From assembly GCA_027484885.1 (NCBI GenBank), contig JAIXSD010000237.1, positions 1 through 5,878 on the forward strand: 5,878 nucleotides of DNA, written 5' to 3'. The notes beneath the pieces were generated by a model, which was not told the origin of the DNA, searched no databases, and saw only the letters and a list, made by a program, of their open reading frames with translations. The DNA comes from Rubrivivax sp. Lineage in GTDB: Bacteria > Pseudomonadota > Gammaproteobacteria > Burkholderiales > Burkholderiaceae_C. This document shows, one piece after another, positions 1 to 5,837 of the stretch (the first letter of the stretch is position 1; every line of letters begins with the position of its first letter). The translations under genes were made by a program, and so were the position numbers.

Positions 1-798
1 CAAGACCGCGAGGGCATCTCCATGCGCGCCGCCATGCAGGCCGCCGGTCTGCCCGGCACGATGGAGGCCATCACGGCGCTGGCACGCGACCCCGCCCGCT
101 ACCTCGGCTTTGTCGAGGTGCATATCGAACAAGGCCCGGTGCTGCATGGGCAAGACCTGGCCTTGGGCGTGGTCACGTCCATCAATGGCAGCCGGCGCTA
201 CTTGGGCGAGGTGATCGGTCAGGCGGCGCATGCCGGCACCACGCCCATGGGCCAGCGGCGCGATGCGGCCGCCGCGGTGGCCGAGCTGCTGCTGGTTGTC
301 GAGCAGCGGGCGGCTGCCGGCGAGGGCACGGTGGGCACCGTGGGTCAGCTGCAAGTGCCGGCCGGTTCCATCAATGTGATCCCCGGCCGCTGCCAGTTCA
401 GCCTGGACCTGCGCGCGCCCAGCGACGCCGCCCGCGACGCGCTGGACGCCGAGGTGCGCGAGGCGCTGATCCGCATCTGCGAGCGCCGCGGCCTGAGCTT
501 TACGCTGCAGCCCACCCTGGCCGCCAATGCCGCGCCCAGCGACCCGAGCTGGCAAGCCCGCTGGGAACGCGCCGTGGCCGCCACCGGCTGCCGGGTCTTC
601 CATTTGCCCTCGGGCGCCGGCCATGACGCGATGAAGCTGCATGAGCGCATGCCCCAAGCCATGCTGTTTGTGCGCGGCCAGAACGAGGGCATCAGCCACA
701 ACCCGCTGGAGTCGACCAACAACGACGACATCGAACTGGCAGCCCAGGCCTTTACCCACCTGCTCGATCATTTGGCCGCGGAGGGCCACACGCCATGA
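1..798 (+). CDS. N-carbamoyl-amino-acid hydrolase / allantoate amidohydrolase family protein (M20 metallopeptidase fold), 5'-truncated
   Basis: This frame is open from base 1, so the gene enters from the left. The visible part is 265 codons; the family is usually about 410-420 residues, so roughly 150 N-terminal residues, including the first metal ligands, lie outside the window. Family enzymes are cytoplasmic, use two divalent metals, and remove the carbamoyl or ureido group from allantoate, N-carbamoyl-amino acids or N-carbamoyl-beta-alanine. Fragment residues 41-46 are HIEQGP, whose His is a metal ligand in this family. Residues around 80-86 match the TPM..R.DA substrate/dimer motif, and an N-V-I-P segment starts the usual lid-domain strand. 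GAGHDA has its His at residue 208, and SHNPLE (residues 232-237) supplies the last metal-ligand His at 233. The stop overlaps the next start as ATGA, implying translational coupling. The substrate cannot be decided from this fragment; allantoate is favoured slightly by the pairing with a second M20 gene (inference). Confidence 0.92.
   Translation, partial: QDREGISMRAAMQAAGLPGTMEAITALARDPARYLGFVEVHIEQGPVLHGQDLALGVVTSINGSRRYLGEVIGQAAHAGTTPMGQRRDAAAAVAELLLVVEQRAAAGEGTVGTVGQLQVPAGSINVIPGRCQFSLDLRAPSDAARDALDAEVREALIRICERRGLSFTLQPTLAANAAPSDPSWQARWERAVAATGCRVFHLPSGAGHDAMKLHERMPQAMLFVRGQNEGISHNPLESTNNDDIELAAQAFTHLLDHLAAEGHTP
780..785 (+). promoter_or_regulatory. Ribosome binding site (GGAGGG) for the second M20 hydrolase
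   Basis: A strong Shine-Dalgarno match, GGAGGG, lies inside the end of the preceding gene, 9 bases before the ATG at 795. It favours that ATG over the in-frame ATG at 807, four codons further on. Confidence 0.7.
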
Positions 799-2084
799 CA
801 CACCCCATGACACAGGCTGCCCAGAACTACGCCAAGCTCGACGCTTGGATCGACGCCCATTTCGACGAGGAAGTGCGCTATCTGCAAGCCCTGGTGCAGG
901 TTCCCACCGACACGCCGCCGGGTAATAACGCGCCCCATGCCGAGCGCACCGCCGAGCTGCTGGCGGCCATGGGCTTGACCGCAGAGAAACACGCCGTGCC
1001 CGCCGAGCTGGTGCAGGCCCAGGGCATGGAGAGCATCACCAACCTGATCGTGCGCAGGCGCTATGGTCCCAATAACGGCGAAGGCGGCCCCGTGGTGGCG
1101 CTCAATGCCCACGGCGATGTGGTGCCGCCCGGCGAGGGCTGGAGCCATGGGCCCTACAGCGGAGAGATCGTCGATGGCCGCCTGTATGGCCGCGCCGCCG
1201 CCGTGAGCAAGAGCGATTTCGCCAGCTACACCTTCGCCCTGCGCGCGCTGGAGGCACTGCAGCTTGAGGGCGCCGTGGCCTTGCGCGGTGGCCTGGAGCT
1301 GCATTTCACCTACGACGAAGAATTCGGCGGCGAGCTGGGCCCGGGCTGGCTGCTCAAGCAAGGCCTCAGCAAGCCCGACTTGCTGCTGGCCGCCGGCTTC
1401 AGCTACCAGGTGGTGACGGCGCACAACGGCTGCCTGCAGCTGGAGGTGACGGTACACGGCCGCGCCTCGCATGCCGCCTACCCCAGCACCGGCATCGATG
1501 CGCTGCAAGGCGCGGTGGCGATTCTGCAAGTGCTCTACGCCCAGAACGAGCTGTACCAGAAGGTCAGCTCCGAGGTGCCCGGCATCACCCACCCCTACCT
1601 CAACGTCGGCCGCATCGAGGGCGGCAGCAACACCAATGTCGTGCCCGGCCGCGTGGTGTTCAAGCTCGACCGACGCATGATTCCGGAGGAAGACCCGGTG
1701 GCCGTGGAAGCGAATCTGCGCGAGCTGATCCGCGGCGCCGCGGCCCGCTGCGGCGGCCATGCCGCCGGCGTGACGGTGGAGATCAAGCGCCTGCTGCTGT
1801 CCCGCTCGCTCAAGCCCCAGGCTGGCAACAAGCCGCTGGTCGCGGCCCTTCAGAAACATGGCGAGGCCGTGTTCGGCGAGCCCATCCCTACCTCGGGCAC
1901 GCCGCTCTACACCGATGTGCGGCTCTACGGCGAACATGGCATTCCGGCCGCCATCTACGGCGCCGGACCGCGCACCGTGCTGGAGAGCAATGCCAAGCGG
2001 GCCGACGAGCATCTGCAGCTCGAAGACCTGCGCCGTGCCACCCAGGTGATCGCGCGCAGCCTGCTGGACCTGCTGAGCGCCTGA
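795..2084 (+). CDS. M20 family metallohydrolase (ArgE/DapE-like), divergent metal site
   Basis: A 429-residue protein of normal M20 length with no signal peptide, so cytoplasmic. The family hydrolyses amide bonds of N-acyl or N-carbamoyl amino acids. HGDVV (106-110) gives metal ligand His106 and the supporting Asp108. The GR-A-A-A-V-S-K-S-D stretch (132-141) sits where the family has GRG..D.KG. YDEEFGG (173-179) gives the catalytic Glu175 and ligand Glu176. The dimerisation domain begins around 208, and GRASHAAYP (222-230) carries the trans-acting His226. NTNVVPG (279-285) and GTPLYTDVRLYG (368-379) are typical of the C-terminal half. By eye, the bridging Asp position is Val137, the fourth ligand falls at Gly201/Phe202, and the C-terminal His position falls at Lys401, so the metal centre looks non-canonical; Asp141 or His406 might substitute. 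It is coupled to the upstream hydrolase by an ATGA overlap and probably acts in the same ureide or carbamoyl-amino-acid route (inference). The exact substrate is unknown. Confidence 0.9.
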   Translation: MTHPMTQAAQNYAKLDAWIDAHFDEEVRYLQALVQVPTDTPPGNNAPHAERTAELLAAMGLTAEKHAVPAELVQAQGMESITNLIVRRRYGPNNGEGGPVVALNAHGDVVPPGEGWSHGPYSGEIVDGRLYGRAAAVSKSDFASYTFALRALEALQLEGAVALRGGLELHFTYDEEFGGELGPGWLLKQGLSKPDLLLAAGFSYQVVTAHNGCLQLEVTVHGRASHAAYPSTGIDALQGAVAILQVLYAQNELYQKVSSEVPGITHPYLNVGRIEGGSNTNVVPGRVVFKLDRRMIPEEDPVAVEANLRELIRGAAARCGGHAAGVTVEIKRLLLSRSLKPQAGNKPLVAALQKHGEAVFGEPIPTSGTPLYTDVRLYGEHGIPAAIYGAGPRTVLESNAKRADEHLQLEDLRRATQVIARSLLDLLSA

Positions 2085-2126
2085 GCAACAGCTCTGGCAC
2101 GGCTGACTCCAAACCCAGCTCGCTTC

Positions 2127-3011
2127 ATGCCACACTGGGGGCCTTGCAACCGATTGCGAAGCCCTGCCGCCTTGGACCCGCGCCACGCTCGACTGCTGCT
2201 TCCCGCCCTGGCTCTGGGCGCATGCCTTGGGCCCCGGGGCGCGGCCATGGCCCTGGGTGCGACACGCACGGTGGCGGGCCGCCCGGCCGGCCCGCTCAAG
2301 CTGATCAGCTATTACGACTACCCGCCCTTCGTGACCGGGCCCCAGCAAGGCCTGAGCTTCGAGCTGGCCGCCTGGCTGCAACAGCGGGCCGAGGGCCTGC
2401 TTGAGAGTGTGGAGCTCGAGCTGCTGCCGCGCCGGCGCGTCGATGCCCAGGTGCGACAAGCGCAGTGGACCGGCCTGGTGCCCTGGGTTTCGCCGGCCTG
2501 GTTCCCCACGCCGGAGCAGGCCCAAGCCCTGGTCTGGTCAGCCCCCGTGATGAACGACGAGGACCTGGTGCTCTCGCTCAAACGCCAGCCCATCGAATTC
2601 AACGGCACGGCCTCGCTGCGCGGCCGCAAGCTCGGCGGCATTTACGGCCATGTCTACACCGACGCCGACCCCATGGTCGCCCGCGGCGAGTTGCAACGTC
2701 TGGATTCCTTCACCCAGGAAGCGAACTTGCGCCGCCTCCTGGAAGGCCGGGTGGACCTGGTGTTCCTCTCGCGCAGCGGCCTGGCCTGGTGGCGCCAACG
2801 CCTGCCCGGCTTCGATGAACAGATCCATGTCGCCGACCAGGCCCGCATGCGCTACCAGCGCCACCTGATGCTGTCGCGCGATCTGCCCGAGGCGCTGCGC
2901 GAGCGGCTGCTGCACCTGGTCCAGACCATGGGCAGCGACAGCCAGTGGCGCGAGGTCATGCGGCGTTATGGCCTGCTGGGCCAATCGGCGGAGTGGCTGA
3001 ACAGCGCCTGA
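2127..3011 (+). CDS. Periplasmic solute-binding protein, family 3 (PBP2-like), possible lipoprotein
   Basis: A 294-residue protein (from the ATG) with an N-terminal export signal and one two-lobed binding-protein domain from about residue 56. The first strand LKLISYYDYPPF (57-68) matches the family pattern in which the ligand pocket follows 'YPPF'. GLSFELAAWL (75-84), a lobe-2 entry around LRGRKLGGIYG (164-174), LLEGRVDLVFLSR (204-216) and a closing helix near 270-283 follow the usual order. The h-region LLLPALALGA (23-32) ends in LGAC, so Cys33 could be a lipobox cysteine. The start is uncertain: the ATG at 2127 lacks a clear Shine-Dalgarno, while an in-frame TTG at 2172 (weak GAAG ten bases upstream) would give a compact 17-residue lipoprotein signal. 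It lies 42 bases after the M20 gene. No permease or ATPase is adjacent, so it is an orphan here. The ligand is unknown; amino-acid-like molecules are typical of the family. Confidence 0.8.
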   Translation: MPHWGPCNRLRSPAALDPRHARLLLPALALGACLGPRGAAMALGATRTVAGRPAGPLKLISYYDYPPFVTGPQQGLSFELAAWLQQRAEGLLESVELELLPRRRVDAQVRQAQWTGLVPWVSPAWFPTPEQAQALVWSAPVMNDEDLVLSLKRQPIEFNGTASLRGRKLGGIYGHVYTDADPMVARGELQRLDSFTQEANLRRLLEGRVDLVFLSRSGLAWWRQRLPGFDEQIHVADQARMRYQRHLMLSRDLPEALRERLLHLVQTMGSDSQWREVMRRYGLLGQSAEWLNSA

Positions 3012-3080
3012 GGCCTGCCCATCAACCGTCCGCCAACCGCCCGCCTTGCCCCACATCAAGCAGCGGCTCAATGCTCCTCC

Positions 3081-3086
3081 TAGAAT
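3081..3086 (+). promoter_or_regulatory. Candidate -10 element (TAGAAT) for the copper chaperone gene
   Basis: TAGAAT matches the TATAAT consensus at four of six positions, in the 118-base gap before the chaperone. It would place a start of transcription near 3093, with a leader of about 37 bases. No good -35 hexamer sits 16-18 bases upstream, so this is tentative. The TGCGAG just downstream of the element is repeated at 3117-3122, close to the start codon. Confidence 0.3.
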
Positions 3087-3129
3087 CTGCGAGCCATTCT
3101 TTCTCAACCTGAAAATTGCGAGTCACCCC

Positions 3130-3612
3130 ATGATGAAGAAGTCCTTGCGCGCCACCCTCATTGCCTCCGCCCTGAGCTTGCTGGGCGCCGCCCAGGCCTG
3201 GGCTCAGGTGGAAGTCAGCCAAGCCTGGGTGCGCGCCACGGTCGCCAACCAAAAGGCCACCGGCGCCTTTCTGCAACTGAAGGCCAAGACCGACAGCCGC
3301 CTGGTCGAGGTGCGCTCTTCGGTCGCCGGCATCGTGGAAGTCCATGAGATGAAGATGGAAGGCAGCACCATGAAGATGCGTGCCGTGGACGGCCTGGATC
3401 TGCCTGCCGGCAAGAGCGTTGAGCTCAAGCCCGGCGGCTATCACATAATGCTGATGGACCTGAAGAAAGCCCTGCCCGCCGGCGAGCAAGTGGATCTGTC
3501 ACTGGTCTTCGAGGGCCGTGACAAGAAGCGCGAAACCGTGGACATTAAGGCCCAGGCACAAGCCGGCACCAAGCCGGCTGCTGCTGCCGGCCACGACGGC
3601 CACAAGCATTGA
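3130..3612 (+). CDS. Copper chaperone PCu(A)C, periplasmic
   Basis: A 160-residue exported protein. The start at 3130 (ATGATG) is chosen over an upstream in-frame ATG at 3046 because it gives a classic signal peptide: a KK n-region, a hydrophobic core, and cleavage after AQAWA (residue 25). The mature part is one PCu(A)C (DUF461) domain. The family signature H-x10-M-x21-H-x-M is met exactly by His72, Met83, His105 and Met107, within the 'GGYHIMLMDL' segment typical of the family. Proteins of this family bind Cu(I) in the periplasm and deliver it, with Sco-type partners, to the CuA/CuB centres of cytochrome oxidase (family knowledge; names such as pccA or pcuC are used). The C-terminus adds an Ala-rich linker and HDGHKH (155-160), which could bind extra copper. 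The stop overlaps the next start by one base (TGATG), so the two are probably made together. Confidence 0.95.
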   Translation: MMKKSLRATLIASALSLLGAAQAWAQVEVSQAWVRATVANQKATGAFLQLKAKTDSRLVEVRSSVAGIVEVHEMKMEGSTMKMRAVDGLDLPAGKSVELKPGGYHIMLMDLKKALPAGEQVDLSLVFEGRDKKRETVDIKAQAQAGTKPAAAAGHDGHKH

Positions 3613-4046
3613 TGGCGCGCAGCCCACGCGCAGCCGGTCTGGTCGCGCTCAATCTTGCCCTGCTGGCTGGCGGGGCAGCCGCCCACGATTTCCGCGCCGG
3701 CGCCTTGCGCCTGGATCACCCCTACGCCACCCCATCCGTCGGCGATCAAGGCCAGCTCTGCCTGCGCGAGATTCGCAATGTGGGTGAGGCAGCCGACCGG
3801 CTGCTGTCGGTCAGCGTGGCCGGTGTGCGCACGGTGCTGGCCCCCGAGGGTCAGACCTTACCTCTGCCACTGGCCGCCGGTAGCAAGCAGGCCTGGCGGC
3901 ATGACCAGCAAGCCTGCCTGCGCCTGCAAGGCCTGGAGCGGCCGCTGCAGGCGGGCGATCGTTTCGACGCCGTGCTGCGCTTCGAACGTGCCGGCGAGGC
4001 CCGTGTGCAGGTGTGGGTCCAGCAGCCGCGCACGAAGCCAAACTAG
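3612..4046 (+). CDS. Exported PCu(A)C-like (DUF461-type) protein lacking the copper ligands
   Basis: A 144-residue protein starting at the ATG that shares its A with the chaperone's TGA stop. A signal peptide ends at GGAAA (residue 24), so the mature protein begins His25-Asp-Phe. The layout follows PCu(A)C: 'RAGALRLDHPYATPS' (28-42) resembles the family opening, 'IRNVGEAADRLLSVS' (54-68) the 'N.G..DrLl.v.s' strand, and 'LQGLERPLQAGDRF' (105-118) with 'LRFERAGEARVQV' (122-134) the C-terminal strands. By-eye alignment to its neighbour puts Leu76 at the first His, drops about eight residues including the first Met ligand, and puts Cys102 and Arg104 at the second His and Met. The mature chain has no methionine at all. 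Two cysteines, Cys50 and Cys102, could form a disulfide. It may be a partner or regulator of the chaperone, or may bind something else; the fold assignment is from pattern only. Confidence 0.8.
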   Translation: MARSPRAAGLVALNLALLAGGAAAHDFRAGALRLDHPYATPSVGDQGQLCLREIRNVGEAADRLLSVSVAGVRTVLAPEGQTLPLPLAAGSKQAWRHDQQACLRLQGLERPLQAGDRFDAVLRFERAGEARVQVWVQQPRTKPN

Positions 4047-4068
4047 GCCACTGGACGTCCTACCAAGT

Positions 4069-4102
4069 GCTTGCCCCCCCCTGAATGCATGGGGATGTAA
4101 GC
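4069..4102 (+). other. Stem-loop between the PCu(A)C-like gene and the DUF2946 gene
   Basis: GCTTGC (4069-4074) pairs with GTAAGC (4097-4102) with one G-T pair. Inside it, four C of the C-run starting at 4075 pair with GGGG (4091-4094), leaving a two-base bulge and a loop of about 12 bases. It lies 23 bases after the PCu(A)C-like stop, but no U-tract follows, so it is not a standard intrinsic terminator. It could mark an mRNA 3' end or a processing site (inference). Confidence 0.35.
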
Positions 4103-4103
4103 C

Positions 4104-4130
4104 TGTGCCAACACGGCAGCATCTGGCACA
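4104..4130. repeat. Perfect 7-bp inverted repeat upstream of the DUF2946 gene
   Basis: TGTGCCA (4104-4110) and TGGCACA (4124-4130) are exact reverse complements separated by 13 bases, ending 32 bases before the DUF2946 start. A smaller hairpin, TGCC/GGCA (4106-4109 with 4115-4118), overlaps the left arm and would compete with it. The site could be a dimeric regulator's operator or an RNA hairpin; no known consensus was recognised. Confidence 0.4.
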
Positions 4131-4162
4131 CCGACGAGGTTTGCAGTTAACATCCGCGACTT

Positions 4163-4597
4163 ATGTCACGCCACCACGCCCAACAACGCCTGAGCACATG
4201 GATTGCGCTCGTCGCCATGTTGGCTTTGGTCTTGATGCCCATGGTGTCGCGTGCACTCAATGCCAATCTCAGCGCCCAAGGCTGGATCGAGATCTGCTCG
4301 GCCCAAGGCTCGCGTTGGATTGCTCTGTCCAAGAGCAGTGACAGCAGCGCGGCCGCCAGTTCGGTCGCCTCGCAGGCGCCCGAGGGCGAGCCCGAAGCGC
4401 CGAGCCTGCTCTCGGTCTGGGAGCATTGCGATTACTGCTCACTCCAGAACAGCGCGCCGGCCCTGCCCAGCGTCGCCTCCGTCCTGAATTTGCCGGCGGA
4501 ACTCGGCCATGAAGTGCCCGAGCTCTTCCTGCAAGCCCCGCGCCGCCTCCATGCCTGGAGCCCGGCGCAATCACGTGCCCCACCGCTGAGCGCCTAA
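4163..4597 (+). CDS. DUF2946 family protein, small exported/membrane protein with an HCxxC motif
   Basis: A 144-residue protein. A hydrophobic segment at about 12-29 follows a basic His-containing N-terminus and serves as a signal peptide or membrane anchor. The family hallmarks follow: WIEICSAQGSRWIAL (41-55), with Cys45 in the E-I-C motif, then a low-complexity Ser/Ala/Glu linker (about 57-83), then WEHCDYCSLQ (86-95), with His88, Cys89 and Cys92. DUF2946 has no established biochemical role, but its genes often sit beside TonB-dependent copper receptors and other copper genes (recalled family knowledge), which fits the PCu(A)C genes just upstream. Cys45, His88, Cys89 and Cys92 are plausible metal ligands or redox cysteines (inference). 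The last 50 residues are Pro/Ala-rich and look disordered. No good Shine-Dalgarno precedes the ATG, so expression may depend on a nearby transcript start; the start codon is otherwise the natural one. Confidence 0.82.
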   Translation: MSRHHAQQRLSTWIALVAMLALVLMPMVSRALNANLSAQGWIEICSAQGSRWIALSKSSDSSAAASSVASQAPEGEPEAPSLLSVWEHCDYCSLQNSAPALPSVASVLNLPAELGHEVPELFLQAPRRLHAWSPAQSRAPPLSA

Positions 4598-4619
4598 GCG
4601 CTCCAGTGCACGCACGCCC

Positions 4620-4646
4620 AAGCCCGCCGTTCTGGCGGCTTGTTGT
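4620..4646 (+). terminator. Probable rho-independent terminator after the DUF2946 gene
   Basis: CCGCC (4624-4628) pairs with GGCGG (4634-4638) around a GTTCT loop, and AAG/CTT extends the stem across one bulged C. An imperfect T-rich tail (TTGTTGT) follows. It begins 23 bases after the stop codon. A second perfect hairpin just before it, GAGCGC (4588-4593) with GCGCTC (4598-4603), has the TAA stop in its loop. Confidence 0.55.
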
Positions 4647-5001
4647 GAGCCTAAACACCGCTGCAACCTGAGCGGCCGGCCCGTGGCCATCGGGTCGGGC
4701 TGCTCCTGCGGTCGATGGGTTCCTGGTCCATCCTCAGCACAGCTTCTTGCTCGGCCCGTCCACCTGCCCCAGCGCCCCTGCGCGTTTGGGCACAGCGATC
4801 CCAACTGAGCACGGGCGGCGCCCGAGGGCCTCGCTGGGCCGGCCTGCGCAGCTGCTGCGTATCTGAGCGTTCTCACCCCCAACCTCGCCCTCACCGAGGG
4901 CTGATGCCTCTGCGCTCGCGCAGAAGCGCCGCCGCATGCCCGCGTTGAAGACGTAGGCGGATCGACACCCACGCCTCCCCGAGGCATTCCGAGACATCGA
5001 C
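4647..5001 (+). other. Gene-free, hairpin-rich leader before the PEP-CTERM gene
   Basis: About 355 bases with no credible coding region on either strand: the open frames here have no recognisable domain and look like the chance frames expected in GC-rich DNA. The last third is rich in short perfect hairpins: CCTCG/CGAGG (4883-4899), TCTGCG/CGCAGA around CTCG (4909-4924), AGGCG/CGCCT (4955-4976) and GCCTC/GAGGC around CCC (4973-4985). The last two share bases and cannot form together. No sigma-70 promoter and no known riboswitch class was recognised. It probably contains the promoter and 5' leader of the next gene. Confidence 0.5.
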
Positions 5002-5835
5002 ATGAAGACCACCAACACCTTTCACGCCCAGACCGCAATCAAACCCTGGCAGCTGGCCCTGGGCTTGCTCGCCGCCGGCAGTGCCCAAGCCCACCTGGGC
5101 TATGGCGGCCGTGACTTCGGCAGCTTCAGCGGCCTGGCCAGCCAGAGCATGACCATTGCCAACCAGGCCGTCAGCGGGAACTATGGCTGGGCGGATGCCA
5201 CCGACTTCAACTTTGGCGACAGCCACAAGGCGCGCGCCTTCCGTTTTCACCTCGACAACGCCGCCACCATCACGCTGAGCGTGGCCGCCAAGGCCGATGC
5301 CACGTCGACCAGCATCGGCGGCCTGCTGCCGGGCTTCTCCATCTATCAAGGCCTGGCCCACCTCGCGCCGCAATCGGCCGACCATGACTTCTCGGCCATC
5401 AGCACCGCCTACCTCGCCAGCCTGCCCGGCGAAGCCAAGGAAGGCGCCTGGGTGGCCACTGGCGACTGGAAGATCGGCAACGATGGCAATGCCAGTTATG
5501 CGGCTGAGCTGAGCAGCTTTGCCTTCCGCGGCTATGCCGTCGACGGCAGCGCGGCCAACTTCAGCAATGCCAATCCCAACGTGGTCGGTGACGGCGTGGC
5601 CGATGGCTTTGTGAGCGCCAGCTTTGCCCTGGCGGCCGGCGACTACACCGTGATGATCGGCGGCGCCGACTACTGGGCCCAGAACCCCAGCAACCCCGAT
5701 CTGGCCAAGACTTTTGGCCTCAGCGCCACCCTGAGCGTGGCCGCGCCAGTGCCCGAGGCTCAGAGCTGGGCCATGTTCTCGCTGGGCCTGGGACTGATGG
5801 GCCTGCTCACCCGCCGCCGCGGCCAACGAGGCTGA
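5002..5835 (+). CDS. PEP-CTERM sorting domain-containing exported protein
   Basis: A 277-residue protein with export signals at both ends. The N-terminal signal (hydrophobic about 16-28) is probably cut after GSAQA (residue 30), leaving a mature chain that starts His31-Leu-Gly. The C-terminus is a PEP-CTERM signal: VPEA (250-253), a hydrophobic helix (about 256-270) and RRRGQRG. Such proteins are exported by Sec, then cut and sorted to the outer surface by an exosortase (family knowledge); no exosortase is in this window. The body is a cysteine-free, Gly/Ala/Asn-rich beta-type domain: 'FRFHLDNAATITLSV' (80-94), 'LLPGFSIYQGLAHL' (108-121), 'ADHDFSAIS' (126-134), 'GDWKIGNDG' (154-162) and 'LAAGDYTVMIGGADY' (210-224). 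This layout is familiar from other betaproteobacterial PEP-CTERM proteins of unknown function. Mature histidines are 31, 75, 83, 120 and 128. Only a weak GAGA precedes the ATG. The copper role suggested by the neighbours is unproven. Confidence 0.88.
   Translation: MKTTNTFHAQTAIKPWQLALGLLAAGSAQAHLGYGGRDFGSFSGLASQSMTIANQAVSGNYGWADATDFNFGDSHKARAFRFHLDNAATITLSVAAKADATSTSIGGLLPGFSIYQGLAHLAPQSADHDFSAISTAYLASLPGEAKEGAWVATGDWKIGNDGNASYAAELSSFAFRGYAVDGSAANFSNANPNVVGDGVADGFVSASFALAAGDYTVMIGGADYWAQNPSNPDLAKTFGLSATLSVAAPVPEAQSWAMFSLGLGLMGLLTRRRGQRG
5828..5831 (+). promoter_or_regulatory. Ribosome binding site (GAGG) for the gene starting at 5838
   Basis: GAGG lies in the last codons of the PEP-CTERM gene, 6 bases before the ATG at 5838. 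This spacing supports that ATG over the in-frame ATG at 5850. Confidence 0.45.
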
Positions 5836-5837
5836 TC

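Noticed and set aside
768..2525. Long 585-codon open frame on the minus strand
   Set aside because: It is antisense to the second M20 gene and the binding protein, which have clear family motifs; it has low-complexity composition and no recognisable domain, as expected in GC-rich coding DNA.
3091..3110. Fur-box-like ATTCTTTCTCA upstream of the chaperone
   Set aside because: Too few matches to the 19-bp palindromic Fur consensus, and no dyad symmetry.
3046..3129. Longer start for the copper chaperone (28 extra codons)
   Set aside because: The extension would place 28 residues before a textbook signal peptide, and it overlaps the likely promoter region.
4124..4145. Sigma-54 promoter: TGGCAC followed by TTGCA upstream of the DUF2946 gene
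   Set aside because: Both halves resemble the -24/-12 elements, but 11 bases separate TGGCAC from TTGC instead of the required 5.
4123..4151. Sigma-70 promoter CTGGCA - 17 bases - GTTAAC before the DUF2946 gene
   Set aside because: The -35 is fair (4/6) but the -10 is poor (3/6) and would leave a leader of only a few bases; not strong enough to list as a feature.
4571..5038. Minus-strand open frames in the 4598-5001 gap, and the + frame at 4715-4948
   Set aside because: Arg/Ser/Ala-rich, no domain, no ribosome binding site, and they run across the terminator or the start of the next gene.
4891..5826. 311-codon minus-strand open frame opposite the PEP-CTERM gene
   Set aside because: The + strand frame has a signal peptide and a PEP-CTERM tail; the minus frame is Gly/Ala-rich with no family match.
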